Below the pieces are notes generated by a model. The model was not told where the DNA came from, searched no databases, and saw only the letters and a program-made list of their open reading frames with translations. Below, in pieces: positions 42,398-50,155 of a stretch of 64,000 nucleotides of DNA. The stretch is from assembly GCA_035509315.1 (NCBI GenBank), contig DATJLS010000038.1, positions 9,222 to 73,221 on the forward strand. Reading direction: 5' to 3'. The translations under genes were made by a program, and so were the position numbers. Source of the stretch: JAKAWQ01 sp035509315 (GTDB lineage Bacteria; Pseudomonadota; Alphaproteobacteria; Acetobacterales; Acetobacteraceae). The number at the start of each line of letters is the position of its first letter. The stretch's first letter is position 1.

Positions 42398-43693
42398 TCA
42401 GCTCTTCGGCCTGAGATCGATCACCCGTTTGGCCTTTCCCTCGGAGCGCTCGATCGTCCCGGGTGTCACCACCCGCACCATCGTCGTCACGCCGACGAAC
42501 TCCTTGATGAGATGCTCCAGACTCCGCGCGATCTCGTTCCGCGCCGCTTCGCCTTCATTTGTCTGCGCCTCTACCACCACATCGAGTTCATCGAGTTGCG
42601 CGGGGCGGCGGAGCTCCAGCCGATAATGCGGCGCCACCCGCGCCTCCCTGGCCAGCACGCTCTCGATCTGGGTCGGAAACACATTGACCCCGCGCACGAT
42701 CATCATATCGTCGCTGCGGCCTTTCACGCGGTCCATCCGCCGCATCGGCCGCGACGTTGCCGGCAGCAGCCGCGTCAAATCCCGCGTGCGATAGCGGATA
42801 ACCGGCATGCCCTCCTTCGTCAGGGTGGTCAGAACGAGTTCGCCGTGCTCACCCTCGCCCAGCACGCGCCCGCTTTCCGGTTCAACGATCTCGGGGAAGA
42901 AATGGTCCTCCCAGATCGTCAGCCCCTCTCTCGCTTCGCCGCATTCCTGCGCGACACCCGGCCCCATCACCTCCGAAAGCCCGTAATGGTCGAGCGCCTT
43001 GATCCCCATCCGCCGTTCGATTTCCGCGCGCATGGCTTCGCTCCAGGGCTCGGCGCCGAAGATCCCGATCCGCAGGCTGCATTCTCGCGCATCGAGCCCT
43101 TCACGCGTGAATTCATCGGCGATCGTGAGTGCGTAAGAGGGCGTGGAGGTGAGGATATCGGGCCGGAAATCCCGAATGAGCTGCACCTGCCGGCTGGTGA
43201 AACCGCCGCCCGCGGGAATGACGGCCGCCCCAAGATGCTCGCCGCCATAATGATAGCCGAGCCCACCGGTGAAGAGCCCGTATCCCAGCGCATTGTGGAT
43301 CTTGTCACCCCGCCGCCCGCCCGCCATGCGGATCGAACGTGCCATGAGCCCCGCCCAAATCTCGAGATCGCCTTTTGTATAGCCGACCACGGTCGGCTTG
43401 CCCGTCGTTCCGCTCGAGGCATGGACACGGATGATCTCCTCCATCGGTACCGCGAACATGCCGAACGGATAGGTGGCGCGCAGGTCCTCCTTCGTCGTGA
43501 ACGGAAATTTCTCGAGATCGTCGAGATGCCTCAGATCGTCGGGATGGACATGGGCTTCCGCGAATATCTTCCGGTAATGCGGGACCCGTTCATAGGCCCG
43601 CGTGATGACTGTCTTCAGCCGCGCGAACTGGAGCGCACGCAGCGCATCGACATGCATCGTCTCGACAGTCTCATCTCCCGCGCTCGCTTCCAT
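42398..43693 (-). CDS. paaK: phenylacetate-CoA ligase
   Basis: A 431-residue adenylate-forming enzyme that converts phenylacetate, or a hydroxylated relative, into the CoA thioester using ATP. The P-loop 'VHASSGTTGKPTVVGYT' is near residue 91. 'HYGLSEVMGPGVAQEC' and 'RTRDLTRLLP' form the core, and the C-terminal 'GRSDDMMIVRGVNVFPTQIE' closes over the active site. The length matches PaaK (about 430-440). ATG 43693 is used; the preceding codon is an in-frame GTG. No paaABCDE or other paa genes are present; the partner is the DpgC-like gene 4 bp downstream, which argues for a different fate of the CoA ester. Confidence 0.9.
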   Translation of the reverse strand: MEASAGDETVETMHVDALRALQFARLKTVITRAYERVPHYRKIFAEAHVHPDDLRHLDDLEKFPFTTKEDLRATYPFGMFAVPMEEIIRVHASSGTTGKPTVVGYTKGDLEIWAGLMARSIRMAGGRRGDKIHNALGYGLFTGGLGYHYGGEHLGAAVIPAGGGFTSRQVQLIRDFRPDILTSTPSYALTIADEFTREGLDARECSLRIGIFGAEPWSEAMRAEIERRMGIKALDHYGLSEVMGPGVAQECGEAREGLTIWEDHFFPEIVEPESGRVLGEGEHGELVLTTLTKEGMPVIRYRTRDLTRLLPATSRPMRRMDRVKGRSDDMMIVRGVNVFPTQIESVLAREARVAPHYRLELRRPAQLDELDVVVEAQTNEGEAARNEIARSLEHLIKEFVGVTTMVRVVTPGTIERSEGKAKRVIDLRPKS

Positions 43694-43755
43694 CACCGCA
43701 CCCTATCGATATCCGTCCGGTACGAACAAACTCTGCCCATCGCCGCAAATACCGA

Positions 43756-43784
43756 TTGACGCGACCCCGCCGCCGCCGCATCTC
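43756..43784 (+). promoter_or_regulatory. putative rnpB promoter
   Basis: TTGACG (43756-43761), a 17-bp spacer and CATCTC (43779-43784) are placed so that transcription would begin about 9 nt further on, exactly at the predicted 5' end of the RNase P RNA. The -10 box is a weak match, so the call rests mainly on position. Confidence 0.5.
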
Positions 43785-43792
43785 TCTGCCCG

Positions 43793-44194
43793 CCAGACGG
43801 CCGGACGGTCGCCGGCGCGTACCACAGGGTTCGCGCGGGAGGAAAGTCCGGGCTCCACGGGAACGCGGTGCCGGCCAACGGCCGGCGGGGGCGACCCCAG
43901 GGAAAGTGCCACAGAAAACATACCGCCGGCACCGTCTTCGGGCGCTGTCGGCAAGGGTGAAATGGTGCGGCAAGAGCGCACCGCGCGCCCGGCAACGGGC
44001 GTGGCAGGGTAAACCCCACCGGGAGCAAGACCGAATAGGGGCGGCCGGCGGCGCAAGCCGCCAAGGGTGTTCCCGACCCGCCGCCCGGGTTGGTCGCATG
44101 AGACGCGCCGCAAGGCGCGCCCTAGAGGAATGGCCGTCCCGCCCGCTGGGAGAAATCTCGCGGGCGGACAGAACCCGGCTTACAGGCCGTCTGG
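43793..44194 (+). ncRNA. rnpB: RNase P RNA (class A)
   Basis: About 402 nt forming the catalytic RNA that matures tRNA 5' ends. The ends pair perfectly as stem P1 (CCAGACGGCC at 43793-43802 with GGCCGTCTGG at 44185-44194). The universally conserved 'GGGAGGAAAGTCCGGGCTCC' lies at 43837-43856, 'AGGGTGAAATGGTGCGGCAAGAGCGC' type sequence around 43955-43980, and 'ACAGAACCCGGCTTA' near the 3' end. It is GC-rich, like other alphaproteobacterial versions. It is followed by the mraZ promoter region. Exact 5' and 3' ends may differ by a few bases. Confidence 0.95.
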
Positions 44195-44288
44195 CAATTC
44201 CTTTCCCATTTGGCCACGCTATTCGTCACATTCTCGAAATGGTTGCGCTGCTATCGGAACAAAACGCGAAAGCTGGCCTGTGCCCAGC

Positions 44289-44318
44289 CCGTGTAAAGAG
44301 ATTCCGTGCAAAGAGATG
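44289..44318. repeat. 15-bp tandem repeat upstream of mraZ
   Basis: CCGTGTAAAGAGATT (44289-44303) is followed at once by CCGTGCAAAGAGATG (44304-44318), with two differences. It lies between rnpB and mraZ, about 100 bp before the putative MraZ boxes, and could bind a regulator in phased fashion. Confidence 0.65.
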
Positions 44319-44414
44319 CGGACGCGTTTTCCAAGCAACACTGAAGAACAGATCGACGTAACGGACCGGAATCCCACCTCGCGGCAGGTGTGCGGCCGTG
44401 AATCTGCTTTACCC

Positions 44415-44449
44415 CCCACATCAGGCCATGATATCCCATGTCTTCCCAA
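44415..44449. promoter_or_regulatory. putative MraZ operator (four 10-bp-phased boxes)
   Basis: On the + strand the pentamers CCCAC, GCCAT, CCCAT and CCCAA begin at 44415, 44425, 44435 and 44445, each separated by 5 bp. Read on the other strand this is the TGGGN-N5 direct-repeat pattern that MraZ binds in E. coli. The array sits 72 bp before the mraZ start. Confidence 0.6.
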
Positions 44450-44521
44450 ACGCAGTTCCACGTTCGGGAAGAACCGGCCCAGAGACAAGGCCAATCCCTA
44501 GGAGCGAACGGGCCCAGCCGG

Positions 44522-44989
44522 ATGAGTCAATTCTGGGGCACGCATCAGAACAAGCGCGACGGCAAGGGTCGTGTCTCGATCCCTGCGTCCTTTCGCGCCG
44601 CATTGCGGGAGGGCAAGGAGGCCGATCAAATCGTTACGGTTGTGTTGCGTGCCTCGCATAAGCATCCCTGCATCGAGGCCTGGCCTGTCGAGGCGTTCGA
44701 GCGTCTGGCCGGCCCGGTCCAGCGTTATGACTGGTTCAGCGACGAGCACGAGGATCTGGCGACCGCCCTCTATGCGGATGCCTTCCCGATCGAGTGCGAC
44801 AAGGAGGGGCGCATTCTCCTGCCCGATATGCTGGTCCGTCACGCCTCGCTCGATGGCGCGGTCACCTTCGCGGGTCTCGGCAAGATCTTCCAGGTGTGGG
44901 AGCCGGTCGCTTTCGAGCGTCGGCGCGTCGACGCACGCGAGCGTACCCGCATCTCGCGTCTCACCTTGTCGGCGGAAGGTGCGACATGA
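44522..44989 (+). CDS. mraZ: transcriptional regulator MraZ
   Basis: MraZ is a DNA-binding protein with two AbrB-like SpoVT domains that represses the dcw operon. The 155-residue product begins 'MSQFWGTHQNKRDGKGRVSIPASFR' and contains the second motif 'IECDKEGRILLPDMLVRHASL'. The frame is open up to an ATG at 44438, but that codon lies inside the putative MraZ box array and the extra residues do not match the family, so ATG 44522 is used. Its nearest AGGAG is 17 nt away, an unusually long spacing. First gene of the dcw cluster, overlapping rsmH by ATGA. Confidence 0.93.
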   Translation: MSQFWGTHQNKRDGKGRVSIPASFRAALREGKEADQIVTVVLRASHKHPCIEAWPVEAFERLAGPVQRYDWFSDEHEDLATALYADAFPIECDKEGRILLPDMLVRHASLDGAVTFAGLGKIFQVWEPVAFERRRVDARERTRISRLTLSAEGAT

Positions 44990-45912
44990 GCCATATCCCC
45001 GTCCTTCTTGATGAGATGCTCGCCTTTCTCTGCCCCCGCGACGGCGGGACGTACCTCGACGCCACCTTCGGTGGCGGCGGCCATGCCGGCGCCATCCTCG
45101 GCGCCGCACGCTGCACCCTCTTCGCGATCGACCGCGACCCCGCCGCCATCGCCCGCGGGGCTGCGCTCGCCGCGCGCTATCCCGACCGGCTCACACTCAT
45201 CGAAGGGCGCTTCAGCGCGATGCTGGAGCTGCTCCGTCGCGCCGGCGTCGATCGTCTCGACGGGATTGTGATGGACCTCGGCGTCTCCTCCTTCCAGCTC
45301 GATGATCCAGCGCGCGGCTTCAGCTTCCGTTTTGCCGGTCCGCTCGATATGCGCATGGGCCGGGATGGCCCGACCGCGGCCGATCTCGTGAACACGCTGC
45401 CGGCGGAGGCGCTTGCTTCCCTGCTCGCCGAGTTCGGAGAGGAGCGGCATGCGCGCCGTATCGCCCGCCATCTTCTCGCTGCCCGGGCCAGGCGTCCGAT
45501 CGCCACCACCACGGAGCTTGCCGAGATCATTCGTGCGGCCATGCCGCCATCACGGGAGCGAATCGATCCAGCAACGCGTAGCTTCCAGGCACTGCGCATC
45601 CGCGTGAACGACGAGCTTGGGGAAATCGCAAGTGCACTCGAACAGGCCGCATCCCTTCTCGCCCCGGGCGGGAGGTTGATCGTGATCGCCTTCCATTCGC
45701 TCGAGGACCGTCTGGTCAAGCATTTCATGGCCGAGGCCGCCGGCCGCACGCCGCTGCCGTCGCGCTATCTGCCGGCCACGCCTCGTGAGGCTGCGCGCTT
45801 TCGTCTTCTCACCCCGCGGGCGGTGCGTCCGGGCACTGCCGAGATCGCTGCCAACGCCCGCGCCGCCTCGGCGCGGCTGCGTGCCATCGAGCGGGTGGGG
45901 GACGCAAGATGA
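44986..45912 (+). CDS. rsmH: 16S rRNA (cytosine-1402-N4)-methyltransferase RsmH
   Basis: RsmH (formerly MraW) methylates N4 of C1402 in the decoding centre of 16S rRNA using SAM. The 308-residue protein has 'HIPVLLDEMLAFL' at its start, the SAM site 'YLDATFGGGGHAGAIL', 'MDLGVSSFQLDDPARGFSF' and 'RSFQALRIRVNDEL', and ends with the family's 'IAFHSLEDRLVKHF' region and a basic tail. It is coupled to mraZ by ATGA and to ftsL by a 4-bp overlap. The length matches the usual 300-320. Confidence 0.96.
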   Translation: MSHIPVLLDEMLAFLCPRDGGTYLDATFGGGGHAGAILGAARCTLFAIDRDPAAIARGAALAARYPDRLTLIEGRFSAMLELLRRAGVDRLDGIVMDLGVSSFQLDDPARGFSFRFAGPLDMRMGRDGPTAADLVNTLPAEALASLLAEFGEERHARRIARHLLAARARRPIATTTELAEIIRAAMPPSRERIDPATRSFQALRIRVNDELGEIASALEQAASLLAPGGRLIVIAFHSLEDRLVKHFMAEAAGRTPLPSRYLPATPREAARFRLLTPRAVRPGTAEIAANARAASARLRAIERVGDAR

Positions 45913-46703
45913 TCCGCCCGGCGACGATATTGACCGCGCTGCTGGCGGCCGGCAGCGGACTCTATCTCTATCAGGCCAAGCACCGAACGGCCGTCCTGGA
46001 TGGCGAGATCGCCTCGGTCGAGAACGACATCCAGACGACAGAGACGCGCATCTCGCTCTTGCAGGCCGAGTGGGCGCTCGAGAACTCGCCGATCCGTCTT
46101 GCCGACCTCGCAGCCCGCTATCTCAGCCTCCAGCCGATGAAGCCGACCCAGGCTCTGACCTTCGCGGATCTTTCCTCCCGCCTGCCGCCACCGGCGCCGC
46201 CCGGCACTCTGCCCGCGCCGCCGGCCGGCGTGGCAGCGCCGACACTGCCGGTGCTCGCAGCACTTCCCACGCTCGCGCTCTTCGCGAGCCTCGAGCTGAT
46301 CGAGGGGTCCACGCCGCCGCCAACCGTGCCCGTGCCCGCCACACCGGTCGCCGCTGCCGTGCCCGCTTCTGTGGTCGCCTCGATCACACCGCAGGCCCCG
46401 CCGCCTTCTGCGCCTGCACCCGCAGCGACACCCGCGTCGGTGTCGCCACCCGCGCCTACATTGGCACCCGTCGCCGTCGCCACATCGTCCCTGCCTCCGC
46501 CACGGCGTCCGGCGACCGTTCCCTTGGCAGTCCCCGTGCCTGCGCCCGTGCCTGCGCCCGTGCCGGTCTCCAGGACGGTCCCGTCGCCGGCTCCGTCTCC
46601 CCGCCGTCAGGCTGTGCCGACCGCAACCCCCGTGCTCGCGACGGCGCTCGGCGGCGATTACCCGAACCTTCCGCCGCCCACCCCTCTTAATGGCGTGCAC
46701 TGA
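45909..46703 (+). CDS. ftsL: FtsL-like divisome protein with long Pro/Ala-rich tail
   Basis: The position between rsmH and ftsI and the N-terminal architecture identify it as FtsL, which joins FtsQ and FtsB to activate septal FtsWI. Residues of about 4-20 form one transmembrane helix and about 25-62 a coiled coil ('LDGEIASVENDIQTTETRIS'), followed by 'LADLAARYLSLQPM', as in alphaproteobacterial FtsL. Normal FtsL ends near 110-130 residues. This one continues to 264 with about 150 residues very rich in Pro, Ala, Val and Ser (repeated 'PVPAPVPAPVP'), predicted to be disordered in the periplasm. It overlaps rsmH by 4 bp and ftsI by 14 bp. Confidence 0.8.
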   Translation: MIRPATILTALLAAGSGLYLYQAKHRTAVLDGEIASVENDIQTTETRISLLQAEWALENSPIRLADLAARYLSLQPMKPTQALTFADLSSRLPPPAPPGTLPAPPAGVAAPTLPVLAALPTLALFASLELIEGSTPPPTVPVPATPVAAAVPASVVASITPQAPPPSAPAPAATPASVSPPAPTLAPVAVATSSLPPPRRPATVPLAVPVPAPVPAPVPVSRTVPSPAPSPRRQAVPTATPVLATALGGDYPNLPPPTPLNGVH

Positions 46704-48684
46704 GGCCGAAGCCGCGATGCGCGAAAACCCTTCCAACCCGTCTCCCCAGGATTCCCTGCCCTTGCGGGCCGATGCCCGCTTCGCGCCCTCCCAGCCGCCC
46801 GGCACGCCGCGCGCCGGCGCCATTCCGCGGCTCGAAACCGTCCGTGTCACGGCGCCGGACCTTGCCCGCCGCGCAGCGCTCGAGACCAGCCGGCGCCGGC
46901 TGCTCGCGACCGCGACCGGCTTCGCTACCCTCTTCACCGCCCTCGGCGTCAAGCTCACGGACGCCACTGTGATCAGCCCGATCAAGCCGCCGCCTCTGCC
47001 TCCGGAGACTGCCGGCAGCACTGGCCCCACCCTTCTCGCGCGGCGCTCGCGGGCAACGATCGTTGACCGAAACGGCGAGATTCTGGCCATCTCGTTGCCG
47101 ACGGCATCGGTCTATGCCGATCCCCGGCAGATCATGGACACGGCGGATGCCGTCCGGCGCCTGCAATCGGTGCTGCCCGATATCGACGCCGATTCGCTCC
47201 TCGCCCAGTTCAACACACCCGGGCGAAGCTTCGTCTATGTGGCGCGCAATGTCGGGCCCGAGCAGGAATTACGCATCAACGATCTCGGGATTCCCGGGGT
47301 CAATTTCCTGCCCGCCGAGTCGCGGCATTACCCGCTCGGCCGCACGGCCTGCCACGTCCTCGGCTGGGCCGATGTCGATGACAATGGCGTGGCAGGGATC
47401 GAGAAGTTCGAGAATGCGCGGCTGAACGAGAATCCGAATCCGCTCCGTCTCTCGATCGACGTGCGGGTCCAGGCCGTGCTGCGCGACGAGATGGCTCAGG
47501 CCTACCAAGATTTTCAGCCCAGGGGGGCCGCCGGCGTCATCATGGACGTGCACACCGGCGAGGTGCTCGCCATGGTGAGCCTGCCCGATTACGACGCCAA
47601 CGATTTTCCCATCGCGCCTCCGGCCGAGCGTTTCAACCGCGTTGCCACTGGTGTCTATGAGCCAGGAAGCGCGCTCAAATTGCAGACGATGGGGATGGCG
47701 CTCGATTCGGGCCGTGTCCATGTCTGGGACAGTTTCAACACCACGCACCCGATCGCGATCGGGCGGTTCATGATCACTGATTACGAGCCGGCCAATCGCT
47801 GGCTCTATGTGCCGGAAATCCTCGCCTATTCCTCGAATATCGGTGCCGCTCGCATCGCGCTGGTCGTCGGCAAGGAGCGTCAGCGCGCCTGGCTCAAGCG
47901 GCTCGGCTTCTTCGACCGTTGCCCGATCGAGCTGCCCGAGGCGGCGATGCCGCTCGTCCAGACCGACGCGGAATGGGGCAGAGCAACCGTCATGACTGTC
48001 GCCTTCGGCAACGGCATTGCCATGACGCCGCTCCATCTGCTCAATGCGACGGTCCCGCTTGTCAATGGCGGCGTGATGTTCGCGCCCACCCTGCTTTATC
48101 AGGATCCGGCCACGCCGCGGCCGGGTACCCTGGTCATGGAGCACCCGGAATATACCTCGGACCTGATGCGCCGGATGATGCGCGACGTCGTCCTCTACGG
48201 CACCGGCATCTTCGCCAAGGTTCCCGGCTATTTCGTCGGCGGCAAGACCGGGACCTCGCAGGTGGTGAGCAAGATGGGCGGCTATCGCCTGCACACCAAC
48301 CGCGCCGGCTTCATCGCCGCCTTCCCGATCAATGCGCCCCGCTACGCGATTTACATCATGGTCGATTCGCCGAAAGCAAATAAGCTTTCGCAGGGATTCA
48401 GCACCGGCGGCGAGGTCTCCGCCAAGCCGGTTGCACGCACGATCGCACGCATTGCCCCGATGCTCGGCCTCCTGCCGGTGACGGACAAGGACGAGATCAA
48501 GGCGATCGATGCCGAGCTCGCCCTCCCGCTCCACCCGAGCGCGCCGGCGGGGGCGATCGTTCTCGGCCCGGACCAGCCCACGCCGCCGGCCGAGGCAGGC
48601 GCGTCTGCATCGCGCTCGTACCCCCTCCCGCCGGTGGCAGGCCAGCGCTACGCCGCCTCCCATGAACTCGCTTCGAGTCGCTGA
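46690..48684 (+). CDS. ftsI: peptidoglycan transpeptidase FtsI (PBP3)
   Basis: The septal class B penicillin-binding protein, 664 residues. A basic N-terminal tail of about 70 residues precedes one transmembrane helix ('LLATATGFATLFTALGVKLTDA'). The dimerisation domain follows, then the transpeptidase domain. Active-site motifs are SxxK as 'GSALK' near residue 327, SxN as 'YSSN' near 380 and KTG as 'GGKTGTSQ' near 518. The first is usually STFK in relatives, so the middle residues differ. The C-terminal 60 residues are Pro/Ala-rich. The ATG at 46690 overlaps ftsL by 14 bp; an ATG at 46717 is also possible. Confidence 0.95.
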   Translation: MACTEAEAAMRENPSNPSPQDSLPLRADARFAPSQPPGTPRAGAIPRLETVRVTAPDLARRAALETSRRRLLATATGFATLFTALGVKLTDATVISPIKPPPLPPETAGSTGPTLLARRSRATIVDRNGEILAISLPTASVYADPRQIMDTADAVRRLQSVLPDIDADSLLAQFNTPGRSFVYVARNVGPEQELRINDLGIPGVNFLPAESRHYPLGRTACHVLGWADVDDNGVAGIEKFENARLNENPNPLRLSIDVRVQAVLRDEMAQAYQDFQPRGAAGVIMDVHTGEVLAMVSLPDYDANDFPIAPPAERFNRVATGVYEPGSALKLQTMGMALDSGRVHVWDSFNTTHPIAIGRFMITDYEPANRWLYVPEILAYSSNIGAARIALVVGKERQRAWLKRLGFFDRCPIELPEAAMPLVQTDAEWGRATVMTVAFGNGIAMTPLHLLNATVPLVNGGVMFAPTLLYQDPATPRPGTLVMEHPEYTSDLMRRMMRDVVLYGTGIFAKVPGYFVGGKTGTSQVVSKMGGYRLHTNRAGFIAAFPINAPRYAIYIMVDSPKANKLSQGFSTGGEVSAKPVARTIARIAPMLGLLPVTDKDEIKAIDAELALPLHPSAPAGAIVLGPDQPTPPAEAGASASRSYPLPPVAGQRYAASHELASSR

Positions 48685-50155
48685 GCTGATGCAGCATCTG
48701 GCGCCCGCTCGCCGCCCTTCTCCCAACGCATCGGGCTGGCGGGCGCTCGGCGGCATCCCGCTTGCCGGCATCGCCGCGGACAGCCGCCGCGTGCGGCCTG
48801 GCTTTCTCTTCGCCGCCCTGCCCGGCCTCGGCGGCGGTGCGGGGCACGCGGATGGGCGTGCCTTCATCGCTGATGCGGTCGCCAACGGTGCCGCCGCTGT
48901 CCTTGCCCCGTCCGGCACTGCCTGGCCACCGGGCGTGCCGCCGCGGCCGCTGATCGAGGATCCCGAGCCGCGGAGACGGCTTGCCGAGCTTGCTGCCGCC
49001 TTCGCCGGGGCCGCACCGAAGACGGTGGTTGCCGTGACCGGCACCAACGGCAAGACGAGCACCGTCGAGTTTCTCCGCCAGCTCTGGCAGCGCGCCGGCC
49101 ACCCGGCCGCAAGCCTCGGAACGCTCGGCCTCGTCACCGCTTCGGGGCGCGAGCCCGGCGCCCTCACCACGCCGGATCCTGTGGGGCTTGCCGAGACCAT
49201 GGCCCGCCTTGCCCGCGAGCGGATCGAGCGGGTGGCGATCGAGGCCTCCTCGCACGGCCTCGACCAGTTCCGGCTCGACGGGCTGGCCCTTGCCGCCGCC
49301 GGCTTCTCGAGCTTCAGCCGCGACCATCTCGATTATCACGCGGGCATGGCGGCCTATCGGGCGGCGAAACTCCGGCTCTTCGATGCGCTTCTCCCCGAAG
49401 GCGCGCCTGCGGTCGCCGCCTCGTCTCTCGGCGTGACGACGCTCCGCGCGCTCCGGGCGATCGCCCGCCGCCGGCACCTTCGCTTCGAGACAGCGGGCGA
49501 GGGGGGCAGCCTGATCCGTCTCAAGCAGGTGACGCCACTGCCCGAAGGCCAGCTTCTGACGATTGCCGGCACGGAGATTCTTCTGCCCTTGCCTGGCCGT
49601 TTCCAGGCCGAGAACGCACTGCTTGCTGCCGGCCTCGCGATGCTGCTTGGCGATGCATCCGCCCTTTCCCGTCTCGGCCAGCTTCAGCCGGTGCGTGGTC
49701 GGCTCGAACGCGCGGCAGTGCTCGCCAATGGCGCGTGCGCCTATGTCGATTATGCGCATACGCCGGATGCGCTGAAAAACCTGCTCGCGGCACTCCGCCC
49801 GCACACCACCGGGCGTCTCTTCATCGTCTTCGGCGCGGGGGGCGACCGCGATCCGGGCAAGCGCGCTTCCATGGGCCGGGCGGCGGCCGCTGCCGCGGAT
49901 GAGATCATCGTCACCGACGACAATCCGCGGAGCGAGGATCCGGCGGCGATCCGCCGTGCCGTCCTCGCCGGCTGTCAGGGAGCCCGTGAGATCGGCGATC
50001 GTGAGCAGGCGATTGCGGCCGCGCTTTCCGATCTCGGCCCGGGCGATGTGCTCGCGGTCGCCGGCAAAGGGCACGAGGCAGGCCAGATCGTCGGCGATCA
50101 CGTCCTGCCGTTCGACGATGTTGCGGTGATCCGTCGTCTGGTCGGACAGTCATGA
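48662..50155 (+). CDS. murE: UDP-MurNAc-tripeptide synthetase MurE (meso-DAP adding)
   Basis: MurE adds meso-diaminopimelate to UDP-MurNAc-L-Ala-D-Glu. The 497-residue ligase has the ATP loop 'VTGTNGKTSTVEFLRQL' near residue 122, the 'EASSHGLDQFR' substrate segment, 'FSRDHLDYH' (carbamate/Mg region) and the selectivity motif 'DNPR' in 'TDDNPRSEDP', which marks meso-DAP rather than Lys as substrate. The frame is open upstream inside ftsI; the ATG at 48662, overlapping ftsI by 23 bp, begins the protein at 'MNSLRVAELM', which fits family N-termini. The stop is coupled to murF by ATGA. Confidence 0.95.
   Translation: MNSLRVAELMQHLAPARRPSPNASGWRALGGIPLAGIAADSRRVRPGFLFAALPGLGGGAGHADGRAFIADAVANGAAAVLAPSGTAWPPGVPPRPLIEDPEPRRRLAELAAAFAGAAPKTVVAVTGTNGKTSTVEFLRQLWQRAGHPAASLGTLGLVTASGREPGALTTPDPVGLAETMARLARERIERVAIEASSHGLDQFRLDGLALAAAGFSSFSRDHLDYHAGMAAYRAAKLRLFDALLPEGAPAVAASSLGVTTLRALRAIARRRHLRFETAGEGGSLIRLKQVTPLPEGQLLTIAGTEILLPLPGRFQAENALLAAGLAMLLGDASALSRLGQLQPVRGRLERAAVLANGACAYVDYAHTPDALKNLLAALRPHTTGRLFIVFGAGGDRDPGKRASMGRAAAAAADEIIVTDDNPRSEDPAAIRRAVLAGCQGAREIGDREQAIAAALSDLGPGDVLAVAGKGHEAGQIVGDHVLPFDDVAVIRRLVGQS

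Noticed and set aside
43756..44194. Reading frames across the RNase P RNA region
   Set aside because: Conserved RNase P RNA sequences and the P1 pairing explain this region; the frames have no protein features.
47269..49200. 643-codon minus-strand frame opposite ftsI and murE
   Set aside because: Both sense genes are certain; the antisense product has no recognisable motif.
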